Shown: piece after piece, positions 20,678-31,145 of the stretch
Position numbering within the stretch: the first letter of the stretch is position 1
Layout: every line of letters starts with the position of its first letter
NCBI RefSeq assembly: GCF_001729485.1
Contig: NZ_CP017157.1
Span: forward strand, 4,526,001-4,590,000
DNA length: 64,000 bases
Origin: Streptomyces lydicus
Lineage (GTDB): Bacteria; Actinomycetota; Actinomycetes; Streptomycetales; Streptomycetaceae
Direction: 5' to 3'
Notes under the pieces: generated by a model
What the model was told of the DNA's origin: nothing
The model's database searches: none
The model's input: the letters and a program-made list of their open reading frames with translations, nothing else
Translations under genes and position numbers: made by a program

Positions 20678-20773
20678 CAGCGACCCTCCCCAAATCTGGT
20701 TTCATCTTGCTACCGACGGCGACGGTAACCTCCCTGGTAGCATGTTGCAACCAACTTGAGGGTGAGGGACGCC
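20678..20773. promoter_or_regulatory. Shared MFS/HxlR promoter-operator region
   Basis: 96 bases between divergent starts, relatively AT-rich. It contains CTACC/GGTAG arms (20711-20715 and 20736-20740) and the 8-bp palindrome GTTGCAAC just upstream of the HxlR gene. These are plausible HxlR sites, as this family binds short palindromes between itself and a divergent target. Confidence 0.5.
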
Positions 20774-21226
20774 ATGGTGACCAGGACGCGCTTCGACGAC
20801 AGCGAATGTCCCGTCGCCCGGTCGGTGGACGCGATCGGCGACTGGTGGTCCCTGCTGATCGTGCGGGACGCCTTCGACGGAAGCCGGCGCTTCGGCGAGT
20901 TCCAACGCAGCCTCGGCGTGGCGAAGAACATCCTCACCGCACGTCTGCGCACCCTGGTCGCCGGCGGTGTCCTGGAATCCGTCCCCGCCTCGGACGGCAG
21001 CGCCTACCGCGAGTACGTACTGACCCCGAAGGGCAAGGCGCTCTTCCCCGTCATCGTGGCACTGCGGCAGTGGGGCGAACAGAACTGCTTCGCCCCCGAC
21101 GAAGCACACTCACAGTTGGTCGACCGCCGACAGGGACACCGCCTCCGCGCCCTGGAAGTGCTGTCCGCGGACGGGCGACCGCTGGACCCCGACGACACCA
21201 CCGTCCACAAGATCTCCACCCGGTGA
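20774..21226 (+). CDS. HxlR-family transcriptional regulator
   Basis: 150 residues from the ATG at 20774 after GAGGG. The single winged-helix HxlR domain includes the N-terminal CPVARSVDAIGDWWSLLIVR (residues about 13-32, with the conserved Cys), the recognition region FGEFQRSLGVAKNILTARLR and the wing with YVLTPKGKAL. The family often responds to redox or aldehyde signals through that Cys. It is divergent from the MFS gene and is its likely regulator. Confidence 0.88.
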   Translation: MVTRTRFDDSECPVARSVDAIGDWWSLLIVRDAFDGSRRFGEFQRSLGVAKNILTARLRTLVAGGVLESVPASDGSAYREYVLTPKGKALFPVIVALRQWGEQNCFAPDEAHSQLVDRRQGHRLRALEVLSADGRPLDPDDTTVHKISTR

Positions 21227-21268
21227 CCTGAGCCGGGGACCCGGTGACCTGAGCCGGGGGCCCGGTGC
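21219..21268. repeat. Short tandem repeat, 21-bp period
   Basis: CCCGGTGACCTGAGCCGGGG occurs twice, starting at 21219 and 21240, with a third partial CCCGGTG at 21261. The first unit overlaps the HxlR stop codon. Confidence 0.7.
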
Positions 21269-21707
21269 CGACACGCCGCTCGAAGACTCCGTCACACGCG
21301 GCTGTGACTGCGCATCGCAGTCGGCGAGTTGAGCGCTGCGGTCGACGCGCAAGCCGCTCTCCGAAGCCGCACACCACCACCCTGCGTGCGCTGGCCCCTG
21401 GCCGCCGGACGGGTGGCGGCCCACACCGTCTCCTGGCGCCAGGGCGGCCGGGCCACCAGGCACGATCCCGATGCCGATCTCACATCGGCCCGTCGAGAGC
21501 GCGTGGTGGTTTCGTGGGAACCGGTAGGTATGTCCTGTCGTCTAGCACGTGGGTGAACCCAGGCAAAGCCCTCTGTGGGTGCAGGTGCGCAATCGCGCGA
21601 CGATCACAGAGGACACTGGCCAGACGTTGAGTGAAGTCCGGACCTTGAAGCGTGTGGGCGCTTGAAGCGCTACAGGTGTACGGCGCGAAAATTCTGAGGA
21701 GCCATCA
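21269..21707. other. Long leader region upstream of the carboxypeptidase gene
   Basis: About 440 bases without a convincing gene. The last 150 bases are structured: a stem CCTCTGTG/CACAGAGG (21570-21577 with 21605-21612) encloses about 27 bases, and GCGCTT-G-AAGCGC (21658-21670) lies close to the ribosome site. This could be a promoter plus a structured 5' leader. I could not match it to a riboswitch class. Confidence 0.4.
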
Positions 21708-24248
21708 GTGGCGGGCGAGTCCCCCGACATGTCGGAGCAGCGGAGCGGCCTGCGGCCGGTTTCGGACGCGGGTACCGGTGCCGGTCGCCCTGCAGCCAGG
21801 GCCGGTACGGGTGTTGCCGGCGACAGGGACAGTGGTTCCGACGCCGTCGCCGCTGACGGCGGTCGGGGCGAGGGGCGACCAGCCGGTACCGCGGCCGGAG
21901 ACGGTGCGACCGGCTCCGCCGGTTCGGGAACCGGGCGTTCCGGGGCGGCCCGACAGAGTGCGGACGGCGGCCGTCCGGATCCAAGGCTGGCTGTGCGTGA
22001 CGGCGCGGCCGGTGCCGCCGGCAAGGCCGGCGAGGCGCCTGCGTCCGCGTCGGCGAAGGCCGGTGACGGCGAGGACGCCAAGACGTCGACGGAAACCGAC
22101 GGAACCGATAACGACGAGGACACCCAGGCGTCGACGGAAACCGACGGAACCGATAACGACGAGCGCACCGCCCAGGCATCGACGGAAACCGACGAAGCCG
22201 ATAACGACGAGGCTGGTCAGTCGACCGGGCCCGGGAAGCCCGGCGCCACCGGTAGCGGCAAGGCCGACCAGGACACTGCTGCCTCCGGCGCCTCGAAGGC
22301 CGGCGCCGCCGATGGCGCCGGTGCAGCCGAGGCGGGTGCGGCGTCCGGCGCGGCAGGCGACGGCAAGGCCGATCAGGCTCCCGGGAAGCCCGGCGCCACC
22401 GGTGGTGGCAAGGCTGACCAGGCGACCGCGGTGTTCGGTGCTGTGAAGTCCGGCATCGCCGAAGGCGGTAAGGCCGAGCAGGCCACCGACAAGCCCGGCG
22501 CCGCCAGTAGCGGTAAGGCCCCCGAGGGCGAGGCCAAGTCCGGGCCCGAGGCTGCCTCCTGGGGGGCCGGTGCAGACGGTGACGACAAGCCCAAGAAGGA
22601 CTCCCGGCTCAAGACCGCAGTCGCCGAGGCCGAGGCCGACAGCGACGGCGACAGCGACAGCGATGACCAGGCGGGCTCGGTCGATCAGGCCACCCAGCTG
22701 CTGGCGGCCCCCAAGCCGGCGGCGGCCGGCTCCGCCGACCAGCCCACCGGGCTGCTCAAGGCTCCCGCCAACCCGGACTCCGAGTCCGAGCGCACCAGCC
22801 AGTTCATCCCGCTGAAGAAGGACGACGCCCCGGCGCCGAAGCCGCTCAAGGCCCCCAAGCCGGAGGCCAAGCCCGAGGCGAGACCGCCGGCTCCTTCGAA
22901 GCCGGCGGCAGCTCCTCCGGCCGACTCTCCGGCGGAGCCTCAGGTTCCGCTTGACCTGCTCGCCCAGCTGACGAACACTCCGCCCCCGCCGGAGACTTTG
23001 GTGCGCACGGTGGTGCGCCGGGTGAAGATCTGGACGCCGCTGGTGGTACTCCTCGGCATCATCTTCGTGGTCGTGCAGACGATGCGCCCGCTGCCTGACC
23101 CGAAACTGGCGATCGTCGGCAAGTCGTCCTCCGTCTTCGAGGGCGACACGCCGTCGCTGTCCTGGCCCCCTGAGGGCCAGGCGATCGTGGACGTCGACGG
23201 CCTCGGCCGGGTCGGCTCCTACGGTGAGATGAAGCCGCTGCCCATCGGCAGTGTGGCCAAGGTGATGACGACGTACCTCATCCTGCGTGACCACCCGCTG
23301 AAGAAGGGTGAGGACAAGCCCCTGATCGACGTCGACCAGAAGGCCGAGGACGACTTCGTCAACGGTGTCAGGGTGAAGGAGTCGGTCGTCGAGGTCCACA
23401 AGGGTCAGAAGATGTCCGAGAAGGAGGCCCTCCAGGCCGTCATGCTGCCGTCCGCGAACAACGTCGCGCGGCTGCTGGCCCGCTGGGATGCGAGCACTGA
23501 GGCGGCGTTCATCAAGAAGATGAACGACACCGCCAAGGAGCTCGGCATGACGAACACCACCTACACCGACGCGAGCGGCCTCCTGGAGAGCACCGTCAGT
23601 ACGGCCGAGGACCAGGTGAAGCTGGGCAAGAAGGCGATGCAGGACCCGATCTTCCGGGAGATCTCCAAGGCGACCGAGTACCACTCCACGACCGCCTCCG
23701 GGAAGGGCAGCGGCCTCGCGTACCAGAAGACGCAACGCAACTTCAACAAGCTTGTCCCCATGTACGGCGTCGTCGGTATCAAGACCGGTTCCACGACCAA
23801 GGCCGGCGGCAACCTGCTCTTCGCCGCGGAGAAGAAGGTCGGCAGCTCCACGCAGCTGATCATCGGCGCGGTCTTCGGGCAGCACAAGACCCCGATCATC
23901 GACACCGCCACCGCCTACAGCAAGCAGCTCATCCTGGCCGTGGGCAAGGCGCTGACCACCAGCGCCGTCGTGAAGAAGGGCGCGGTCGTCGGCCACGTCG
24001 ACGACGGCCTGGGCGGTACGACCCCGCTCGTGGCGACCAAGGATCTGACGGCGGTCGGCTGGCCCGGTCTCAAGGTCGACCTGAAGCTCACCGCCGGGGG
24101 CAAGGCTCTCCCGCACACGGCGAAGGCCGGTACGCAGGTCGGTGAGCTGACCGCGGGTGGCGGCATGGGTGAGGTGAAGGTGCCCGTGGTGCTGCAGAAG
24201 GACCTCGCCGAGCCGTCGTTCGGCGCGAAGCTGACACGAGTCTCCTGA
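21708..24248 (+). CDS. D-alanyl-D-alanine carboxypeptidase with long disordered N-terminus
   Basis: 846 residues from a GTG at 21708 after GAGGAG. Residues 1-435 are low-complexity (Ala, Gly, Asp, Lys, Thr, Pro) with acidic repeats. One membrane segment follows at about 441-458 (PLVVLLGIIFVVVQTM). Residues about 470-840 are an extracellular S11 peptidase with Ser515-x2-Lys518 (SVAK), Ser582-Ala-Asn584 and Lys692-Thr-Gly. It trims the terminal D-Ala of peptidoglycan stem peptides. The large cytoplasmic region is typical of some Streptomyces members. A strong terminator follows. Confidence 0.92.
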   Translation: MAGESPDMSEQRSGLRPVSDAGTGAGRPAARAGTGVAGDRDSGSDAVAADGGRGEGRPAGTAAGDGATGSAGSGTGRSGAARQSADGGRPDPRLAVRDGAAGAAGKAGEAPASASAKAGDGEDAKTSTETDGTDNDEDTQASTETDGTDNDERTAQASTETDEADNDEAGQSTGPGKPGATGSGKADQDTAASGASKAGAADGAGAAEAGAASGAAGDGKADQAPGKPGATGGGKADQATAVFGAVKSGIAEGGKAEQATDKPGAASSGKAPEGEAKSGPEAASWGAGADGDDKPKKDSRLKTAVAEAEADSDGDSDSDDQAGSVDQATQLLAAPKPAAAGSADQPTGLLKAPANPDSESERTSQFIPLKKDDAPAPKPLKAPKPEAKPEARPPAPSKPAAAPPADSPAEPQVPLDLLAQLTNTPPPPETLVRTVVRRVKIWTPLVVLLGIIFVVVQTMRPLPDPKLAIVGKSSSVFEGDTPSLSWPPEGQAIVDVDGLGRVGSYGEMKPLPIGSVAKVMTTYLILRDHPLKKGEDKPLIDVDQKAEDDFVNGVRVKESVVEVHKGQKMSEKEALQAVMLPSANNVARLLARWDASTEAAFIKKMNDTAKELGMTNTTYTDASGLLESTVSTAEDQVKLGKKAMQDPIFREISKATEYHSTTASGKGSGLAYQKTQRNFNKLVPMYGVVGIKTGSTTKAGGNLLFAAEKKVGSSTQLIIGAVFGQHKTPIIDTATAYSKQLILAVGKALTTSAVVKKGAVVGHVDDGLGGTTPLVATKDLTAVGWPGLKVDLKLTAGGKALPHTAKAGTQVGELTAGGGMGEVKVPVVLQKDLAEPSFGAKLTRVS
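22086..22211 (+). repeat. Three tandem copies of a 33-bp coding repeat
   Basis: The unit encoding (S)TETDGTDNDE appears at 22086-22118, 22131-22163 and 22179-22211, separated by 12 and 15 bases; the third copy has diverged. A second pair, encoding PGKPGATGxGKADQ, is at about 22229 and 22380. These expand the disordered cytoplasmic domain. Confidence 0.85.
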
Positions 24249-24262
24249 CGGGTGGACATGGG

Positions 24263-24300
24263 CCGGGCCCCGGTACGCGCTGGCGCGTACCGGGGCCCGG
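24263..24300 (+). terminator. Strong terminator after the carboxypeptidase gene
   Basis: An 18-bp perfect inverted repeat (24263-24280 with 24283-24300), GC-rich with a minimal loop, starts 15 bases past the stop codon. Confidence 0.85.
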
Positions 24301-24462
24301 TCGTGTTGCGGGGGCTCAGCTGCAGCGGCTCTGGACCCGCGTCACCGAAGGCGAGCCCGACTTCGCGCCCTGCCCGCCGCACCTCGCCCCGGCCCCGAAC
24401 GACGCGCCGTCTGGCCCCGGGAGGAGATCGACAGACGCTGAGCCTGGGCGTGCTGGGCAAGG

Positions 24463-24966
24463 TCAGGACCGCGCGGTCCGGAACGCCAGATACCGGCTGA
24501 AGGCTTCGTTGCTGTCGGGGGTGAAGCGCCAGCCGAGCAGCGCCGACCGCAGCTCCGGCTCGGTCAGCCAGCCATGCCAGGCGACCTCATCGGGATCGGG
24601 GACCACGGTGTCCGGCACCACGGCTTCGTGCACGCCGAGCCAGTGAGGGCTCAAGCCGCTGCGGTTGATGAACGTGAACAGCAGGCGCGGCAGCGCGCGA
24701 ATGCCCAGCTCTTCGGTCAGCTCCCGCGCGGCGGCCTGTTCATAGGACTCGCCGACATTTGCGGCGCCACCGACCTCGACCTCATAGCGCCCGGGGAAGC
24801 GCGATACCCGCTCCGACCGTCGGTGGACGAGGATCCGTCCACGCTCATCACGACACACCGTCACGGCGACTCGGTGCAGCCAACCCTCCCGGATGGCCTG
24901 CTGGCGGCTGACCACCCTCCCCAGCACACGATCTTGATCGTCGACACGCTCCACCAGTTCATCCAC
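24463..24966 (-). CDS. NUDIX hydrolase (IPP isomerase-like/YfcD type)
   Basis: About 167 residues. The frame opens at a TTG (24996); I prefer the GTG at 24966, after AGGGTG, because the protein then starts xDELVERVDDQDRVLG as in relatives. The Nudix box is intact: G-x5-E-x7-REL-x-EELGI (GAANVGESYE to EELGI, residues about 66-88). Members hydrolyse nucleoside-diphosphate-type substrates; the exact one is unknown. It lies downstream of tpg on the same strand, separated by 120 bases with only a weak hairpin (25050-25065). Confidence 0.8.
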   Translation of the reverse strand: MDELVERVDDQDRVLGRVVSRQQAIREGWLHRVAVTVCRDERGRILVHRRSERVSRFPGRYEVEVGGAANVGESYEQAAARELTEELGIRALPRLLFTFINRSGLSPHWLGVHEAVVPDTVVPDPDEVAWHGWLTEPELRSALLGWRFTPDSNEAFSRYLAFRTARS

Positions 24967-25087
24967 GACGCACACCCTGGCAGAGCCCACTGACAACGCC
25001 GCTTCTCCGAGCCCGCAGAGGCCGACTCACGAGAACCGGAACCAGGAGGCCGGACACGGGTCCGGAAGCCGGCACCCGTGGCGGCGC

Positions 25088-25645
25088 TCAGTAGTCGAGT
25101 TCCACGTATTCGATGTCGGTGAACTCGACCTGAAGGCCGTCCGCGCGGCGGCCCCGGTCCTTGAAGTAGATCTCCTGCAGCCCCTCCGCCGCGATGTCCC
25201 GCAGCTGCTGCTCGGTGGCTCCGGCGGTCTCGGCGTCGAAGAGCCGGGCCGCGTAACGGGGCGGCAGGGCTTGCGTGATGCGGCGGATGCGGCCGTCGTC
25301 GGTGGTGCCCGGCGCGGCCGTGAAGCCGAAGCGGGCGCGGGTCTCGATGACGATGCCGCCGGTGGTCGCCGCCCGCTTCCTGGCCCGCTCCCGCACCCGG
25401 GGCTGCCAGCGCCTGCGCACCTCGCGCTCCATACGGGCGGCCAGCTCCGGGCGGGGCCGCTTGATCTGCGCCTTGACGTAGCGCTCGACCGTACGCTGGG
25501 AGACGCCCAGCAGCTCGGCCACCGCCCGGGTGGAGCCCTTCGCCGTCCTGACCAGGAACCGCATCTGCGCCGGCGCGGTGCGGGGGGCGGGGCGCGTGAC
25601 GGTGTGTTCCGCGGCCTTGTCGAGGCTGTCCTGGATGATGCCCAT
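25088..25645 (-). CDS. tpg: Telomere terminal protein Tpg
   Basis: 185 residues from the ATG at 25645. Tpg is the protein covalently attached to the 5' ends of linear Streptomyces replicons, where it primes end patching. It has a helix-turn-helix at about 38-60 (STRAVAELLGVSQRTVERYV), a very basic central region, and a C-terminal acidic end with EIYFKDRGRRADGLQVEF. In S. coelicolor-type Tpg, Thr114 has been reported as the nucleotide acceptor; a Thr is at position 114 here (APGTTDDG). It starts 8 bases after the tap stop, forming the usual tap-tpg operon. Confidence 0.93.
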   Translation of the reverse strand: MGIIQDSLDKAAEHTVTRPAPRTAPAQMRFLVRTAKGSTRAVAELLGVSQRTVERYVKAQIKRPRPELAARMEREVRRRWQPRVRERARKRAATTGGIVIETRARFGFTAAPGTTDDGRIRRITQALPPRYAARLFDAETAGATEQQLRDIAAEGLQEIYFKDRGRRADGLQVEFTDIEYVELDY

Positions 25646-25653
25646 CGCGGTGC

Positions 25654-27822
25654 CTACTCTCCGTCAGCCACGGCGTCGGTGCCCTTGATGTGCCGGGCGG
25701 GGTTGAGCTGCTCATCCTCGATCATCGAGGCGAGCCACAGGAAGTCCTGGGTTCCCTCGTGCTTGACCATCCCCGGGTTGACGCCGAGCCGGAACCCGCC
25801 GGGCAGCGGCTTGCCCTCGGGGGTGTACGGCAGGAAATCGAGCGGCGACGGGCCGCGGGAGACGTACACGGCGCAGTCCGACAGGACGGCGACGGGGTAC
25901 CGCCCCACGGACGCGAGCTTGGTCATCTTGCGGTGCATGTTGGTGCGGGCCTTGCCGATGAGCTCCGCCCTGATGTGCGGGCTCCAGGTGGGCCGCTGCA
26001 GCGCCGGCCAGCCCTCGCCGTACGTGTGCCGGGCGCTCTGCGGTCGTTCGCGCAGCTTGCCGATCCCGCCCTTGACCGTGGACTTGACGGCCGACAGGAC
26101 CGCGGCCCGGCCCGGGTCGGCGTCCTTGTGGTGCGCCATGGCGGCGAGGAACTCCTCGTCGCTCATGCCGGTGGTGACGCCGAGGTCGGCCATCGTCTCC
26201 AGGTAGGCGTCGCGCAGCCGCGCGTACCAGGGATCGAGGTAGGCGCCGTGCTCGTGACGGACGTACGCCTCGACCGGCCGCACCCGGGCACCGAGTTCCA
26301 GCGCGTACGCGACGGTCGAGGTGGAGTACCAGCCCGGCCCTTCGGGACGGTCGCCCCGCGGCGTGAAGGGGCTGGGCAGACGCGGGTCCAGGTCGAGGTG
26401 GGAGAGGTCGACCAGCCAGGAGCCGGGCAGCTTGGGGTCGAAGGCCGGGGCCCGCACGTGGGTGGCCGGTCCGAGGCCGACGTTGAGGCGGTTGGCGGCC
26501 GCGGCGAAGGCCATGTTGACGTCGATGCCGACGGCGTGGGTGTAGCCCTGGGTGCACTCCTCGTCGGTCAGCGGCCGGAACCAGTCGTACGCCTCCTCGT
26601 CGAGGGCCTGCTCCGGGGTGCGCTCGTGGAACCGCGGGTAGCGTGCGGCGACGACCGGGTGTTCCATCGGCGCCTCCGGCGGCGCCGGGTCCACCGGCTC
26701 GGTCAGCGAACCGGGCAGCGGCCCCGAGACCCATGAGCCGGTGGCCTCGTCCCGGACGGCCCGGGTCGGCGGCCGCAGCGCGGACATCAGCTCCAGACCG
26801 CACACGGCGGTCGAACCGCGGGGCGTGAGGACCCGGGTCGCGTAGGTGCCCAGTACGGCGGCGACGTCGGCCGGCGGCAGCTGCCCGGTGTCGCCCCACG
26901 ACCGGGCGTCGAGCGCGCCCCACGGCAGCACGGCGAGCTGAACGCACCGGCGCCGGCCGCCGTCGGCGGGTCGGTAGATCCGTGCCCACGGGCCGAAGCC
27001 GCGCCTGGTCAGCTTCCAGTCCGCCTTCGTCAGCTGCTTGACCGCCGGGTGGTCCTCCGGCAGCCCCAGACCCCGCCGGTCCTCCAACGTGGCGGGCAGT
27101 CCCAGGAGTTCGGCGGCCTCGGCGGTGAGCACGATCAGCGGGTCGGAGTCCTTGCCGCTCTTGTGCAGCCTCGGCGCACCGAGCTTCGCCTCTGCCAGCG
27201 TCCACTCCACCAGGGCGGGAAGCGTCGTGGCGGGACAGTCGAGAACCAGTCCGCCGACGCAGTACAGCGACCCGTCACCGTCCAGCACGCCCAACGGCCC
27301 GTTGCCGAACCGCGGATCCGCGTCGGCCGGTGCGGGAGCCGCCCGCTCGGGCTCGGCCTTCCCGGGCACCGCCCTCGTCCCCGCCGTGGCCCGCGCCGGC
27401 CGGCGGGCCGCCGGCGACGGCGCCACCGCGCGCCGGGGACGTGCCGGCGTGACGGGAGCGGCCACGCCCGCAGCCGGCTCGGCGCCCGAGGGCGGCGCGG
27501 GCGCGGCACTCGGCACGGGGTGGGCCGCGGAGGCGGGCGGCGGCGTCGGGGCCGCGGTGGGCTCGGGTACCGGATGGCGTGCGGCAAGCCCCTCCAGGAG
27601 CCGGATGTAGGCGGCGCGCTTGGGCGGCCGCGGCTCCTTCCGGGCGGCCTCCCAGTCGGCGACGGTCTCCCGCCGCACCCTGAGCGCCTTGGCGACCTGT
27701 GCCTGCGTCAGACTCCCCGCCTCACGGAGCCGCACCCGCTCCGCCGGTGGCGGCAACGTGCCGGCCGCCTCCTCCAACAGGGCGTCGACCGCCGCGAACA
27801 AGCCCTCCTGCGCCTCAGGCAT
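25654..27822 (-). CDS. tap: Telomere-associated protein Tap
   Basis: 722 residues from the ATG at 27822 behind AGGAGG. Tap binds the telomere 3' overhang and recruits Tpg. An N-terminal XRE-type helix-turn-helix is at about 35-75 (SLTQAQVAKALRVRRETVAD), followed by a Pro/Ala-rich linker (95-170) and a long conserved C-terminal part with VGIDVNMAFAAAANRLNVGL and PYTPEGKPLPGGFRLGVNPG. Length is close to the roughly 740 residues of known Tap proteins. Tap-tpg places this window on a linear replicon, commonly a chromosome arm. Confidence 0.93.
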   Translation of the reverse strand: MPEAQEGLFAAVDALLEEAAGTLPPPAERVRLREAGSLTQAQVAKALRVRRETVADWEAARKEPRPPKRAAYIRLLEGLAARHPVPEPTAAPTPPPASAAHPVPSAAPAPPSGAEPAAGVAAPVTPARPRRAVAPSPAARRPARATAGTRAVPGKAEPERAAPAPADADPRFGNGPLGVLDGDGSLYCVGGLVLDCPATTLPALVEWTLAEAKLGAPRLHKSGKDSDPLIVLTAEAAELLGLPATLEDRRGLGLPEDHPAVKQLTKADWKLTRRGFGPWARIYRPADGGRRRCVQLAVLPWGALDARSWGDTGQLPPADVAAVLGTYATRVLTPRGSTAVCGLELMSALRPPTRAVRDEATGSWVSGPLPGSLTEPVDPAPPEAPMEHPVVAARYPRFHERTPEQALDEEAYDWFRPLTDEECTQGYTHAVGIDVNMAFAAAANRLNVGLGPATHVRAPAFDPKLPGSWLVDLSHLDLDPRLPSPFTPRGDRPEGPGWYSTSTVAYALELGARVRPVEAYVRHEHGAYLDPWYARLRDAYLETMADLGVTTGMSDEEFLAAMAHHKDADPGRAAVLSAVKSTVKGGIGKLRERPQSARHTYGEGWPALQRPTWSPHIRAELIGKARTNMHRKMTKLASVGRYPVAVLSDCAVYVSRGPSPLDFLPYTPEGKPLPGGFRLGVNPGMVKHEGTQDFLWLASMIEDEQLNPARHIKGTDAVADGE

Positions 27823-27866
27823 GGCATACACCTCCTGCCCACAGACTAGCAGAAACACCCCTGAAG

Positions 27867-27883
27867 CGTACGTGAAACGTACG
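27867..27883 (-). promoter_or_regulatory. Palindromic operator in the tap promoter region
   Basis: A perfect 7-3-7 palindrome (CGTACGT-GAA-ACGTACG) lies 45 bases upstream of the tap ATG, overlapping where a -35 box would be for a -10-like TAGTCT on the minus strand. The Tap helix-turn-helix or a copy-control factor might bind it. Confidence 0.6.
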
Positions 27884-27991
27884 GCGGTGGGGTGGTCGGT
27901 CCCGCACGGGCGATCCCTGGTGAATCACGGGTCGGTCCGCGGGGCGGCCACCGGACGGCCCCGGGGGGGTGCCGACCGACGACACCCGGGG

Positions 27992-29200
27992 CTACGTCGG
28001 CCGGGCCGTGTCGCAGGCCCGGTCCGCCGGGCCGGTGTCGACGCCCTGCCGGACCGGCACGCGGACGGCCAGCGCGTCGACCACGTCCTCAAGTCGTTCC
28101 GTGCGCCGGTACACGGCGCGTTGCCGCGCCGCGCCCGTACCCTGTCGCTGCAGCCGTACCAGCCACCGCCGCACCGTCTCGAAATCGCCGGCCGCCCGCA
28201 GATGGCCCTGCACCCGCCTCATCAGGGCCGTGGTCAGGTGCCAGGCCGGCACGGCGCGGAGCGGGCCGGGTGACGCCAGGCTCAGTGCGTCGCCCGACAT
28301 CCCGTCACGGGCCGCGCGCCACACCGCCGCACGCAGGACCGCGTCCTCCACCGGCGGGGCCGGCCTCCCCTTGCGCACCTCGACCAGTGCCGCGGCGACC
28401 AGCGCGCGGACCAGCAGCGCATAGGCCACGGCGTCCCCGGCGGCGGGGAGCACGTCGGCGATCCTGACCTCCACGGTGGGCACGTGCCGCGAGGGCCGGA
28501 CGGACCAGTACAGCATGCCCGGATCCAGCGCCGCCCCGCTGTCCAGGAGCGCCGAGACGACCTGCTCGTAGTGGTCCACCGAGTGGAAGTACGGCGGCGG
28601 GGCGGCGGTCGGCCAACGGCCCCACAGCACCGACCGCCAGCTGGCGTGGCCGGTGTCGCGGCCGTTCCAGAAAGGGGAGTTGGCGGTCAGGGACAGCAGC
28701 AGCGGCGTCCACGGCCGCAGGTGGTTGACCACCTGCACGGCCTCCTCCGGATCCGGCACTCCTATGTGCACATGGCAGGCGTTGGCGCACTGCTGCTCCA
28801 CGAGCATCCCGAACCGGGCGGCGATCGCGTGATCGCGCGGCTTGTCCAGGATCGGCGGTGGGCCCGTGGTTCCCAGCGGCGCCGTACCGCCGGCCACCAG
28901 CAGGCAGCCGGCTTCCCACGCGGCGCGCGCCGCACACCGGCGCAGCCGGGTGACCTCCGCGTACAGCTGCCGGGCGTCGGCGCACACCGCGCTGACGGTC
29001 TCCAGTTGGCACAGCGCCATCTCGCCCACGACCTGCCGGGGGTCCTCCGCCAGCCTTCCGGCCGCCCCCACCACGTCGTCCGCCACGAGCGCCACCTCAC
29101 GCGTCGCGGCATCCGCGAGAACGAACTCCTCCTCCACCCCCAGGGTCAGTTCCGTTCGCCCCGCCCGGACCGCCGCACCCACCGCGTAGGGTTCCCGCAC
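27992..29200 (-). CDS. Carboxylate-amine ligase, YbdK/GCS2 family
   Basis: About 402 residues from a GTG at 29200 after GGAGG; the frame is open 30 codons further. It has the glutamate-cysteine ligase-2 fold: TLGVEEEFVLAD at the start, QLETVS, the CHVHIGVPD motif in the middle, and PTVEVRIADV with a metal-type Glu. The family makes gamma-glutamyl bonds (weak glutamate-cysteine ligase activity in YbdK). The true substrate is unknown and no partner gene is evident. It is divergent from the rifampicin monooxygenase. Confidence 0.85.
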   Translation of the reverse strand: MREPYAVGAAVRAGRTELTLGVEEEFVLADAATREVALVADDVVGAAGRLAEDPRQVVGEMALCQLETVSAVCADARQLYAEVTRLRRCAARAAWEAGCLLVAGGTAPLGTTGPPPILDKPRDHAIAARFGMLVEQQCANACHVHIGVPDPEEAVQVVNHLRPWTPLLLSLTANSPFWNGRDTGHASWRSVLWGRWPTAAPPPYFHSVDHYEQVVSALLDSGAALDPGMLYWSVRPSRHVPTVEVRIADVLPAAGDAVAYALLVRALVAAALVEVRKGRPAPPVEDAVLRAAVWRAARDGMSGDALSLASPGPLRAVPAWHLTTALMRRVQGHLRAAGDFETVRRWLVRLQRQGTGAARQRAVYRRTERLEDVVDALAVRVPVRQGVDTGPADRACDTARPT

Positions 29201-30988
<1,788 letters not shown>

Positions 30989-31023
30989 GCGCGCGGCCCG
31001 CACCCCGGACCCGCTGCCCGATG

Positions 31024-31058
31024 ACCGCCACCGCCGACGCGTTGTCGGCGGTGGCGGT
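31024..31058 (+). terminator. Terminator after the Rox gene
   Basis: A perfect 15-bp stem (31024-31038 with 31044-31058) and a 5-nt loop begin 35 bases past the stop codon. Confidence 0.85.
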
Positions 31059-31145
31059 GACGGTGCCACCGTCGGCGGTGGCCGCGCGCCGTTCCCGGTG
31101 CGAAAGCGATTGCTTCGGGGCCGGGGTTCCCGTTGGCTGGGAGGC

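Noticed and set aside
21540..21700. Possible riboswitch (c-di-AMP type) upstream of the carboxypeptidase
   Set aside because: Hairpins are present but I could not find the conserved core of that or another class.
22086..22211. CRISPR-like spaced repeats
   Set aside because: The repeats are in-frame coding units with 12-15 base gaps, not palindromic and not followed by cas genes.
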